From Aquabacterium soli (lineage in GTDB: Bacteria; Pseudomonadota; Gammaproteobacteria; Burkholderiales; Burkholderiaceae_C), in the NCBI RefSeq assembly GCF_003933735.1, contig NZ_RSED01000010.1:59210-123209 (forward strand): 64,000 nucleotides of DNA, written 5' to 3'. Of the stretch, positions 28,328 through 36,361 are shown one piece after another (positions within the stretch are counted from its first letter, which is position 1; each line of letters begins with the position of its first letter). The notes beneath the pieces are model-generated. The model was not told the DNA's origin. It did not search any database and worked only from the letters and a program-made list of their open reading frames with translations. The position numbers were made by a program, and so were the translations under genes.

Positions 28328-28687
28328 TCACAGTTCGTCGTACTTGACGTTGCTGCCTCGGGCCCTGTCCACCGGGTACTTCTTGGCATTGAGCACCATC
28401 TTGCGCCGGGCTGCCTCCAGCAGATCCACCTCCAGGGCTGACGACAGCTGCACCAGGTAAAGCAGCACATCGGCCATCTCGAACGCCACGGCTTCTTTCT
28501 TGTCCGCCGGCAGCGCGCGGCTCTGATCCTCGGTCAGCCACTGGAAATGCTCCAGCAGCTCGGCCGCCTCCACGCTCAGGGCCGAGGCCAGGTTCTTGGG
28601 TGAATGAAAGGGCTGCCAGTGGCGCTCGGCGGCGAAGTGCGCCAACGCCTGGGTGAGTTGCTGCAGAGAGTCGGTGGAATGGGTCAT
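28328..28687 (-). CDS. MazG-like nucleotide pyrophosphohydrolase
   Basis: A 119-residue all-alpha NTP pyrophosphatase of the MazG/RS21-C6 (dCTPase, XTP3TPA) type. The metal-binding ExxE and ExxD pairs are visible in VEAAELLEHFQW and AFEMADVLLYLVQLS, and the C-terminal KYPVDRARGS is a family hallmark. Such enzymes clear non-canonical dNTPs. It ends a minus-strand gene row with the AmpG-like transporter upstream (36-base gap). Confidence 0.93.
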   Translation of the reverse strand: MTHSTDSLQQLTQALAHFAAERHWQPFHSPKNLASALSVEAAELLEHFQWLTEDQSRALPADKKEAVAFEMADVLLYLVQLSSALEVDLLEAARRKMVLNAKKYPVDRARGSNVKYDEL

Positions 28688-28723
28688 GGCTGGCCTGCGG
28701 GAGGTGATGCCCCCGCGAGTGTC

Positions 28724-29974
28724 TCACCGCCAGGCCTGTGCCACCCGCGTGTGCGTCGGGTGCCGGTCCAGCCACCACACCAGGAACACACACCCGGCAG
28801 CCGCCAGCGCCGTGCCGATGCAGAAGGTGGCCGTGTAGCCCAGCTGGTCGCCCAGCAAGCCTCCCGCCAGCCCACCCAGGCTGCTCACGGCCACCACCAC
28901 GCTGGCCAGCAGGGTGTAATCCGTGCCCGCGTGGGCCGGATCCGACGCATCCATCATCAGCGCGAACAGCGCCACCGAGGCCATGGTGCCCACCACGCCC
29001 TCGACCACCGTGGCCGCCCACAGCAACTCGACACCACCCAGGCCCATGGCCGCCGCGATGTACAGGCCAAAGCCCGCCGCCTGCGCCAGCCCGCTCCACA
29101 GCAGGGCTCGTCGCCGCCCCGCCTTGAACGTGAGCCAGCCGCCCAAGGCCGCGCCCAGCAGGCTGGTGGCCGAGCCCACCGTGCCCTTCATCACCGCGAT
29201 GGTTTCCTTGTCCATGCCCTGGTCGCGGATGAAGGGGATCAGCAGCGAGCTCATCATCTGGTCGCCGAAGCGGTAGCAGAAGATCAGGCCGGCCAGCACC
29301 AGCATGCCCGGCGTGAGCGCGCGGTGCAGCCACGCAATGGCTAGGCGCCAGCCGCTGGAGCGCGGTGATGCAGCCTGCGTGGCCGCCACCGCCGGGGGCT
29401 CATCGTGCGGCACCTGCGGCTCGCGCAGCCACAGCACCGGCAGCGTCGTCAGCACCAGCATGCCCGCCATGCCCAGGAACATCACGCGCCAGCCCATCTG
29501 CGCAAACACCCACAGCAGCAGCCCGCCACCCAGGATCATGCCGAGCCGGTAGGCGCCCACCTGCAGGCCGTTGGCCAGGCCGCGCTCCTGCGCGTTGAGC
29601 AAGCGCACGGCCAGCCCATCGGTCACCACGTCCTGCGTGGCCGCGATCAGGTTGAACAGGAACACCGCCACGAACAGCATCACGCTGTCCAGCGAGAAGT
29701 GCATCTCCGACAGCAGCAGCGCCATGGCGATGGCCGCACCCTGCAGGCTCAGCAGCCAGGCGCGGCGCGAGCCATGGCGATCCACCAGCGGCGCCCACAG
29801 GAACTTGATGCCCCAGGGCAGCGCCAGGAACTGCAGAAAGCTGATGGCCGTGAGCGTCCAGCCCTGCTCGCGCAGCAGCACGGGCAAGGCCAGCGAAAAG
29901 AAGCCGAAGGGCAGCCCCTGCGCCGCATACAGACCGCCGAGCAGGACCAGTTGGCGCGCGCGCTCGCCGCGCAT
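28724..29974 (-). CDS. MFS transporter, AmpG-like
   Basis: A 416-residue major facilitator with 12 predicted helices. The N-terminus GLYAAQGLPFGFFSLALPVLLREQGWTLTAISFLQ and FLWAPLVDRHGSRR are typical of the AmpG/SLC33 branch, which imports muropeptides (GlcNAc-anhydroMurNAc peptides) or acetyl-CoA. Shorter than E. coli AmpG (491). Separated from the DUF1145 gene upstream by only 3 bases, so they are co-transcribed. Muropeptide transport is inferred from family only. Confidence 0.82.
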   Translation of the reverse strand: MRGERARQLVLLGGLYAAQGLPFGFFSLALPVLLREQGWTLTAISFLQFLALPWGIKFLWAPLVDRHGSRRAWLLSLQGAAIAMALLLSEMHFSLDSVMLFVAVFLFNLIAATQDVVTDGLAVRLLNAQERGLANGLQVGAYRLGMILGGGLLLWVFAQMGWRVMFLGMAGMLVLTTLPVLWLREPQVPHDEPPAVAATQAASPRSSGWRLAIAWLHRALTPGMLVLAGLIFCYRFGDQMMSSLLIPFIRDQGMDKETIAVMKGTVGSATSLLGAALGGWLTFKAGRRRALLWSGLAQAAGFGLYIAAAMGLGGVELLWAATVVEGVVGTMASVALFALMMDASDPAHAGTDYTLLASVVVAVSSLGGLAGGLLGDQLGYTATFCIGTALAAAGCVFLVWWLDRHPTHTRVAQAWR

Positions 29975-29977
29975 GGC

Positions 29978-30250
29978 TCAGCGCCCGCGGGCAGCGGCGT
30001 CGGCCAGGGGCTTCCAGTGCAGGAAACCGAACAGCAGGGTCAGCAGCACGCTCACGCCCACCGGGCCCCTGTACAGCTTGACCTTGCCAAAGAACACCAG
30101 CACCTCGGCGGCATGGGCCACCAGCAGCACGGCCGCCGCGATGCGGGCCCAGTAAAGCACCTCGGGTGCCACGGGCAGGGCCGTGACGAAGCTGGCCAGC
30201 ACGAACAGGTAGAGCGCCAGCAGGACCAGCTTGTTGACTGCGTAGAACAT
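29978..30250 (-). CDS. DUF1145 family small membrane protein
   Basis: A 90-residue protein with three hydrophobic segments (about 5-22, 30-50, 62-78) and the DUF1145 (YhhL) pattern KLVLLALYLFVL ... AAEVLVFF. Function unknown. The start at 30250 is chosen because the family begins here; an in-frame ATG at 30280 with GAGGG nearby would add 10 residues. It lies between the coiled-coil protein and the AmpG-like transporter. Confidence 0.7.
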   Translation of the reverse strand: MFYAVNKLVLLALYLFVLASFVTALPVAPEVLYWARIAAAVLLVAHAAEVLVFFGKVKLYRGPVGVSVLLTLLFGFLHWKPLADAAARGR

Positions 30251-30323
30251 CAGATGGATTCCAGGATGGGGCCGCGCCATGCCGCCCTCGGTGCGGCAGA
30301 TTCTTGCATGGCGCCGCGCGGTC

Positions 30324-32195
30324 TCAAGCCAACGTCTTGTTGCTGACCTCGGTCTGGACACCGGTGGCCGCCTTGAACTTGACCTTGCCCGGACGCCAGT
30401 CGCGCTCGCACTCCCAGCCCACATCTGCGGCCGTCAGTTCGTGGTTGGGATAGTGCGTCAGCAACTCCCAGGCAGCGCCACCCACCGCGCGCTTGAAGAC
30501 CACCACGGCATGGCGCGTCATCTGCACGCCACCATCCTTGGTCAGCAGCTTGACGTTGAGGTCCTTGAACAGCTCGTCCTGCGTTTTCTCGCCCTTCTCG
30601 AACTCGGTCAACAGCTGCTTGGCCACGGCCGGATCGACGATGTTGCCGGCACGCTCCACCGCATAGCCCCAGCCGACCGACTTTTCGGGCTTGCCCAGGG
30701 TGATGGCCAGGCTCTTGAACTCTTTCCAGGTGCCGCCCTTGTCGTAGTGGGTGTAGGCCTGCAGGGCCTTGGCCGTCGCGATGGCCTTCTTCACCGCCTC
30801 GCGCTCCAGCACGGGCGTGGCCCAGGTCGACCCGATGTCGCTCTTGACGATCGATTCCGCGGCCGCGATCAGCTGCTTCTCAACCGATGTCTTGTTCTTG
30901 ATGACCTTCTCGCCCTTGTCGTTTTCTTCGTACTCGATGGTCACCTTGTTCCACTTGGCCTCGTGCTGCGTCACCCCGTGCTTGTTGCCGGCGCTGTCCG
31001 GTGTCACGCCTTGCGTGGCCGCCCGCTTGGCCTGGCGGTCGAGTCCCGTCTGCGCACCATGGCGGCCGGTGCCGTGGCCCGTCTGGGCCATCACGTAGTC
31101 GTCATCGACGACCTTCTTGCCATCCTTGTCCACCGTCTTGTCGACGTTGTCCTCCTGCCAGACCGTGGCCTGCGCCATCTTGCCCACCAGCGCCGACAGC
31201 TCCTTGTGCGACTGCGCCGCCGATTTGGACGACGCCTCCACCGCCTTCAGGCGCTGCTGCATGTTCTGCACCACCACCAGCATCTTGGACGGTGCCTTGT
31301 CCTTGAGTTGCTTGAGCGTTTCGATCTGCGGGGTGAGCCTGTCCTGAACTTCCTTCAGCGTCTTGCGGGCCTCTTCCAGATCCGGCGCCAGCGCGTCGAT
31401 GCGTTGCTTGCGCTCGTTGAATTCCTTGAGCTTGATGCCCTTCTTCTTCTGCGCCTCTTCCATGTTCGCGATCGTGTCCACGATCCGCTTGACATTGCGC
31501 TCTTCTTTCTCAAGCTCCTGCGTCAGTGGCCCGAGCTGGCGTGCAATCTCCTTGAGCTCGGTGTCCAGGTCTTTCTCCAGGGTCGCCTTGCGCGTGGCGA
31601 ACTCCTGCTTGGTGGCCGCCTTCTCCTCGTCCAGGTCCTTGGCGGCCTTGTCGATGATGCTCTGGGCCTCGTCAGGCTTCTTCTGCTCGATGAGCTTCTC
31701 GGCCTTGTCCAGCTCCTTGCGCAGGTCGCTGCGCACGGAACTGGCCAGGATGTGCCCCATGTCCTTGAAGGTCTCGGACACGGAGAACAGCGCCCGCTTG
31801 GCCTTGACCGTCTTCTGCTCCAGCGCCACGTCTTCCTGGGTGGGCTTGTCGGGCTCGTCGATGCCGTCCACGATCTCGAAGGTGAACCCCGTGCCGCTGA
31901 AGAGGTTCTTCAGCTTGGACGGCACCACCTTGCCCTTCATCACCTGGAGCTGGAGCTTCTTCTTGTCAGGCGTCACCTGGCCCCAGGCGAACTTGGCGCC
32001 GTTTTCCTTGAGCGCCTTGATGGCAGCGCTCTTGATGTTGCCGATCAAGAGCACATCACTGGGCTGCTTGCCCAGGGGGTATCCCTCCGCGAAATAGAAC
32101 TCGCCGGGCTCGCCGCCCAGCCTCGACAGCTCGGTCTTGAACAACTTCTCGTACTTTTCTGGAGAATCGAAATCCGATGGAGCGTTGAACGGCAT
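30324..32195 (-). CDS. Lysine-rich coiled-coil protein with possible C-terminal toxin-like domain
   Basis: A 623-residue protein with no signal peptide or membrane segment that I do not recognise. Residues 1-110 form a globular N-terminal domain (FYFAEGYPLGKQPSDVLLIG ... FSGTGFTFEIVD). Residues ~125-340 are highly charged heptad-like coiled coil. Residues ~365-623 are globular and contain GHGTGRHGAQTGLDRQAKRA (373-392) and a final RHAVVVFKRAVGGAAWELLTHYP (561-583). A conserved RHG-type histidine followed far downstream by a T-x-YP strand is reminiscent of C-terminal RNase domains of polymorphic toxins (BECR fold). Lysine and glutamate are very frequent for this GC-rich window. The ATG at 32195 follows GGAGG. 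No immunity gene is evident. Toxin identity is a hypothesis. Confidence 0.65.
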   Translation of the reverse strand: MPFNAPSDFDSPEKYEKLFKTELSRLGGEPGEFYFAEGYPLGKQPSDVLLIGNIKSAAIKALKENGAKFAWGQVTPDKKKLQLQVMKGKVVPSKLKNLFSGTGFTFEIVDGIDEPDKPTQEDVALEQKTVKAKRALFSVSETFKDMGHILASSVRSDLRKELDKAEKLIEQKKPDEAQSIIDKAAKDLDEEKAATKQEFATRKATLEKDLDTELKEIARQLGPLTQELEKEERNVKRIVDTIANMEEAQKKKGIKLKEFNERKQRIDALAPDLEEARKTLKEVQDRLTPQIETLKQLKDKAPSKMLVVVQNMQQRLKAVEASSKSAAQSHKELSALVGKMAQATVWQEDNVDKTVDKDGKKVVDDDYVMAQTGHGTGRHGAQTGLDRQAKRAATQGVTPDSAGNKHGVTQHEAKWNKVTIEYEENDKGEKVIKNKTSVEKQLIAAAESIVKSDIGSTWATPVLEREAVKKAIATAKALQAYTHYDKGGTWKEFKSLAITLGKPEKSVGWGYAVERAGNIVDPAVAKQLLTEFEKGEKTQDELFKDLNVKLLTKDGGVQMTRHAVVVFKRAVGGAAWELLTHYPNHELTAADVGWECERDWRPGKVKFKAATGVQTEVSNKTLA

Positions 32196-32682
32196 GGGGC
32201 CTCCGCGCGGACGCGACCGGCCTACCCGCCACCAGGTACCCGCTCCAGCCACGTCATCGAGCAAAGGGCAGTCTAGGCATCGCCTTCGCCGCCGTCCACG
32301 TACTTTCGGACGGGTGTTGCGCTCCGACACGCACGCTCGTCATCCCCACAGAGGTGCGTCGTTGCACCACATTGGTGTCGACACCAGAGCTGGCCACGCC
32401 CCAACTCACGCCTCTACCGCGGCCCTTCCTCCTGGCGGCCATGTCTGCAAAACCAGGCATGGGCCTTGCAAGCCTGATGGCGTGCATCCGCGGTACTGAC
32501 GCTGCAGGTGCCTTTGAATCAACTCCGCTAACGACGGCGGATCCGTCGGAGCAGGCCTTCCCCCTTCACTGAGGCCCGCCCCTTCTGACCCTTGACCCCG
32601 AGGTGCCCCGGCGCCGCGTGGTCGCCGGTGCGCCGCGGTCTTTATGCTGACCCGCGCACCCCGTCTTCTCCAGGAGTGCAGC
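32196..32682. other. 487-base intergenic region upstream of nirB
   Basis: There is no credible gene here. It holds the divergent control regions of the coiled-coil gene and nirB: a 14-base perfect palindrome at 32373-32386 (TGGTGTCGACACCA), a GGTGC/GCACC hairpin at 32353-32368, a sigma54-like element at 32455-32470, and in the predicted nirB leader a 6-bp-stem hairpin at 32532-32548 (CGACGG/CCGTCG) and a GC-rich CGGCGC/GCGCCG stem near 32609-32635 ending in a short T-run. Confidence 0.6.
32455..32470 (+). promoter_or_regulatory. Candidate sigma54 promoter of nirBD
   Basis: AGGCATGGGCCTTGCA fits the -24/-12 consensus TGGCACG-N4-TTGCW with two mismatches and exact GG-N10-GC spacing. It lies 213 bases before the nirB ATG, leaving a leader of about 200 nt. 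Nitrogen control through NtrC is expected for assimilatory nitrite reductase. A nearly identical arrangement precedes the nitrite channel gene. Confidence 0.5.
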
Positions 32683-35217
32683 ATGAAGATCGTCGTCGTT
32701 GGCCATGGCATGGTGGGCCACAAGTTCCTCGAATCCCTGGCCGAACAAGGCCTGGCAGATGCCGAGGTCACCGTCCTGTGCGAAGAGCCCCGCGCAGCGT
32801 ACGACCGGGTGCACCTTTCCGAATTCTTCGCCGGCAAGACGGCCGACGACCTCTCCCTGGTCGAGCCCGGCTTCTTCGCCCGCACCGGCTACAGCCTGCG
32901 CCTGACCTCCCGCGCCGTTGCCATCGAGCGCCGCAACAAGACCGTCACCACCGCCGACGGCGAGGTGCTGCCCTACGACAAGCTGGTGCTGGCCACCGGC
33001 TCCAACGCCTTCGTGCCGCCCGTGCCCGGCCGCGAGCGCCCCCACTGCTTCGTCTACCGCACCATCGAAGACCTGGAGGCCATGACGGCCGCCGGGGCCA
33101 CGTCGCGCAAGGGCGTGGTGGTCGGTGGCGGCCTGCTGGGCCTGGAATGCGCCAAGGCCCTGCGTGACCTGGGCCTGGAAACCCACGTGGTCGAGTTCGC
33201 CCCCCGCCTGATGGCCGTGCAGGTCGACGACGGCGGCGGCCGCATCCTGCGCAGCAAGATCGAAGAGCTGGGCGTGCACGTGCACACCAGCCGCAACACC
33301 ACCGAGATCGTCGACGGCGCCACGGCCCGTCACCGCATGGTCTTCGCGGACGGCAGCTACCTCGAGACCGACATGATCGTGTTCTCGGCCGGCATCCGCC
33401 CACGCGACGAGCTGGCCCGCCAGTGCCTGCTGGCCGTCGGCCCGCGCGGTGGCATCGCCATCGACAGCGAATGCCGCACCAGCGACCATGATGTGTACGC
33501 CATCGGCGAATGCGCCAGCTGGAACGAACAGACCTTCGGCCTCGTCGCCCCCGGCTACGACATGGCCCGCGTGGTGGCCAAGCAGATCGCCGGCCATGCC
33601 GAGGCCGCTTTCGTCGGCGCCGACATGAGCACCAAGCTCAAGCTGATGGGCGTCGACGTGGCCAGCATCGGCGATGCCCACGGCAAGACGCCGCACGCCC
33701 GCACCTACCAGTACGTCGACGAGATCAAGCAGATCTACAAGAAGATCGTGGTCAGCCAGGACGGCAAGCAGCTGCTGGGCGCCGTGCTGGTGGGCAATGC
33801 CGATGAATACGGCACCTTGCTGCAGATGGCCCTGAACGGCATCACCCTGCCGGCCGACCCCGAGTTCCTGATCCTGCCCAGCAGCGACGGCAAGGCCAAG
33901 CCCGGCCTGGGCGTCGATGCCCTGCCCGACAGCGCCACGATCTGCTCGTGCAACAGCGTGACCAAGGGCCAGATCTGCGCGGCCGTGGGCGACGGCGTGT
34001 GCACCATCGCCGACATGAAGGCCTGCAACAAGGCCGGTGCCACCTGTGGCGGCTGCGTGCCCCTGGTCACCCAGGTGATGAAGGTGGAGATGGCCAAGCG
34101 CGGCATGGCCGTCAACAACCACCTGTGCGAGCACTTTCCCTACTCGCGCCAGGAGCTCTACCACCTGGTGCGCGTCGGCCAGATCAAGACCTTCGACGAC
34201 CTGCTGGCCAAGCACGGCAGGGGCCTGGGCTGCGACATCTGCAAGCCCACCGCCGCCAGCGTGTTCGCCTCGGTGTGGAACGAGTTCGTGCTCAAGAAGG
34301 ACCTGGCAGCCCTGCAGGACAGCAACGACTACTTCCTGGGCAACATCCAGAAAGATGGCACCTATTCCGTGGTGCCCCGCATGCCCGGTGGCGAGGTCAC
34401 CCCCGATGGCCTGATCGCCGTGGGCATGGTCGCCAAGAAGTACGGCCTGTACACCAAGGTGACGGGCGGCGCCCGCGTCGACATGTTCGGCGCCCGGGTT
34501 GAACAACTGCCCGCCATCTGGGAAGAGCTGATCGCCGCCGGCTTCGAATCCGGCCATGCGTATGGCAAGTCGCTGCGCACCGTCAAGAGCTGCGTGGGCA
34601 GCACCTGGTGCCGTTATGGGGTCGACGATTCCGTGGGCCTGGCCGTGATGCTGGAGAACCGCTACAAGGGCCTGCGCGCACCGCACAAGATCAAGTTCGG
34701 CGTCTCGGGCTGCACGCGTGAATGCGCCGAGGCCCAGGGCAAGGACATCGGCGTGATCGCCACCGAGAAGGGCTGGAACCTGTACGTGTGCGGCAACGGT
34801 GGCATGAAGCCCCGCCACGCCGAGCTGTTCGCCACCGACCTGACCAAGGCCGATCTGATCAGGCTGATCGACCGAGTGTTGATGTTCTACGTGCGCACCG
34901 CCGACCGCCTGCAGCGCACCAGCACCTGGCGCGAGAACCTGGAGGGTGGCCTGGACTACCTCAAGGACGTGCTGATCAAGGACAGCCTCGGCATCAACGC
35001 CGAGCTGGAGCAGCAGATGCAGCACGTGGTCGACACCTACCAGTGCGAATGGAAGACCGCCGTGACCGACCCGGCCGTGCGCCAGCGCTTCCGCTCCTTC
35101 GTCAACAGCGACGCGAAAGACGAGCGCATCGTGTTCGTCAAAGAGCGAGGCCAGATCCGCCCGGCCCGTGAAGAAGAGCGCGCCACGGCCTCGGCCAGCG
35201 ACACCACCACCGCCTGA
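32683..35217 (+). CDS. nirB: Assimilatory nitrite reductase large subunit NirB
   Basis: An 844-residue NADH-dependent sirohaem nitrite reductase, reducing nitrite to ammonia in the cytosol. Order: FAD/NAD pyridine nucleotide oxidoreductase domain (1-310; first GxGxxG-like GHGMVGHKFLE, second VVGGGLLGLECAKAL); BFD-like [2Fe-2S] domain (CSCNSVTKGQI ... CGGCVPLVTQ); sirohaem/[4Fe-4S] domain (CVGSTWCRYGVDDS ... GVSGCTRECAEAQGKD). All ligand cysteines are present. The ATG at 32683 is preceded by CAGGAG. nirD follows after 28 bases. Confidence 0.97.
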   Translation: MKIVVVGHGMVGHKFLESLAEQGLADAEVTVLCEEPRAAYDRVHLSEFFAGKTADDLSLVEPGFFARTGYSLRLTSRAVAIERRNKTVTTADGEVLPYDKLVLATGSNAFVPPVPGRERPHCFVYRTIEDLEAMTAAGATSRKGVVVGGGLLGLECAKALRDLGLETHVVEFAPRLMAVQVDDGGGRILRSKIEELGVHVHTSRNTTEIVDGATARHRMVFADGSYLETDMIVFSAGIRPRDELARQCLLAVGPRGGIAIDSECRTSDHDVYAIGECASWNEQTFGLVAPGYDMARVVAKQIAGHAEAAFVGADMSTKLKLMGVDVASIGDAHGKTPHARTYQYVDEIKQIYKKIVVSQDGKQLLGAVLVGNADEYGTLLQMALNGITLPADPEFLILPSSDGKAKPGLGVDALPDSATICSCNSVTKGQICAAVGDGVCTIADMKACNKAGATCGGCVPLVTQVMKVEMAKRGMAVNNHLCEHFPYSRQELYHLVRVGQIKTFDDLLAKHGRGLGCDICKPTAASVFASVWNEFVLKKDLAALQDSNDYFLGNIQKDGTYSVVPRMPGGEVTPDGLIAVGMVAKKYGLYTKVTGGARVDMFGARVEQLPAIWEELIAAGFESGHAYGKSLRTVKSCVGSTWCRYGVDDSVGLAVMLENRYKGLRAPHKIKFGVSGCTRECAEAQGKDIGVIATEKGWNLYVCGNGGMKPRHAELFATDLTKADLIRLIDRVLMFYVRTADRLQRTSTWRENLEGGLDYLKDVLIKDSLGINAELEQQMQHVVDTYQCEWKTAVTDPAVRQRFRSFVNSDAKDERIVFVKERGQIRPAREEERATASASDTTTA

Positions 35218-35245
35218 TCACCGCGCTCTGTTGAGGACACCCCCC

Positions 35246-35596
35246 ATGACCACAGCCACCACCGACACCCCGACCTGGACCCCCGTCTGCGCGGCCACCG
35301 ACATCCTCCCCAACACCGGCGTGGCCGCCCTGGTCGACGGCCGCCACGTGGCGGTCTTCCGCGTGGGCGGCGACCAGCTGTACGCCATCGACAACGTGGA
35401 TCCGAAATCCGGCGCCAGCGTGCTCTCGCGCGGGCTGGTCGGCAACCTGGGCGATCGCATCGTCGTGGCCTCGCCGCTGTACAAGAACCACTTCGACCTG
35501 CGCAACGGCGAATGCATCGAGGCGCCCGAGCACTCGGTGCGTGCCCACGCCGTGCGCGTGGACGAGGGCCGCGTGGTGGTGGCCCTGGCGCCCTGA
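35246..35596 (+). CDS. nirD: Nitrite reductase small subunit NirD
   Basis: A 116-residue Rieske-like fold subunit that pairs with NirB. Typical NirD segments VAVFRVGGDQLYAIDNVDP and SRGLVGNLGDRIVVASPLYKNHFDLRNGEC are present. As expected for NirD, the Rieske cysteine and histidine ligands are absent, so no iron-sulfur cluster is bound. A strong terminator follows 3 bases after the stop codon, ending the nirBD transcript. Confidence 0.96.
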   Translation: MTTATTDTPTWTPVCAATDILPNTGVAALVDGRHVAVFRVGGDQLYAIDNVDPKSGASVLSRGLVGNLGDRIVVASPLYKNHFDLRNGECIEAPEHSVRAHAVRVDEGRVVVALAP

Positions 35597-35599
35597 CCA

Positions 35600-35640
35600 G
35601 GGGCTCCGCGGCAGCCTCGTTGCGCGGAGCCCCCTTCCTT
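35600..35640 (+). terminator. Terminator of nirBD
   Basis: A perfect 10-bp GC-rich stem (35600-35609 with 35624-35633), 14-base loop, followed by a pyrimidine tract CTTCCTTCCT. It lies immediately after nirD. Confidence 0.85.
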
Positions 35641-35863
35641 CCTACAATGGCCCGCATGGTCATCCGTCAGCCATCCCTGCAGCCCACCGCCCACGGCACG
35701 TTCGCGTTCGCCGTGGCGCCGGTGCGCGCCCTGGCAGGAGGTGGCCTGGCCCACCGGTGCCTCGCCGCACATTCCTGAGCCCGGCGACCACCCACCCCCC
35801 TTCATCCCTTCTGCGCATCTCTGGTCTCCGGGCGCTCCCAGCGCGACACCTTCGGAGAACCGC

Positions 35864-36283
35864 ATGCATTCGCCCCAACCCACCCCCCGCGTCCTGACGA
35901 ACGTCGATCACCAGCGCCTGTTCGCCCTGGTCGAACGCCACGACACCGCACCATCCGACACCGGCGCCCTCGATGCGCTGATGGACATCCTCGATTTCGC
36001 CGACCTGGTCCCGCCACAGGGCGTGCCGGCCCAGGTGGTCACCATGCGCTCCCGCGTCGTGCTGATGGGCCAGGCCCACGGCAGCACCCGCCGCCTGACC
36101 CTGAGCTATCCGCACGACGACGTGAGCGGCGGCCTGTCCGTGCTCACGCCGCTGGGCACGGCCCTGCTCGGCGCGCGGGTGGGGCAGCAGGTGACCTGGA
36201 CGGGGCTGGACGGCGCCACGCACCACGCCGTGGTGGCCGCCATCCAGTACCAGCCCGAGGCCGCGGGGCAACTCCACCTCTGA
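35864..36283 (+). CDS. rnk: Nucleoside diphosphate kinase regulator Rnk
   Basis: A 139-residue Rnk-family protein: an N-terminal short coiled region followed by the GreA/GreB C-terminal FKBP-like domain (MRSRVVLMGQAHGSTRRLTLSYPHDD, SVLTPLGTALLGARVGQQVTW). Rnk binds RNA polymerase but lacks the Gre anti-pausing coiled-coil tip, and influences NTP balance. The start at 35864 has GGAGA 6 bases upstream. It sits between nirD and the NIT-ANTAR gene; a nitrogen role is not established. Confidence 0.9.
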   Translation: MHSPQPTPRVLTNVDHQRLFALVERHDTAPSDTGALDALMDILDFADLVPPQGVPAQVVTMRSRVVLMGQAHGSTRRLTLSYPHDDVSGGLSVLTPLGTALLGARVGQQVTWTGLDGATHHAVVAAIQYQPEAAGQLHL

Positions 36284-36361
36284 GCTTTTAAAAAAACGCG
36301 CGGCCTCCACAAACACGGACAAGTTGCGGACAATCGGGGCAAGCCCTTTGCCCTTGTCCCC

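Noticed and set aside
29978..32195. Toxin-immunity pair formed by the coiled-coil protein and DUF1145
   Set aside because: DUF1145 proteins are widespread on their own; adjacency alone does not support immunity.
32354..32572. 72-residue reading frame upstream of nirB
   Set aside because: No ribosome site, no recognisable fold, and it overlaps the predicted promoter and leader elements.
32566..35025. 819-codon open frame antisense to nirB
   Set aside because: nirB carries all cofactor ligands; the antisense product is compositionally biased and motif-free.
35647..35778. 43-residue reading frame between nirD and rnk
   Set aside because: Too short, no ribosome site and no recognisable feature; probably untranslated.
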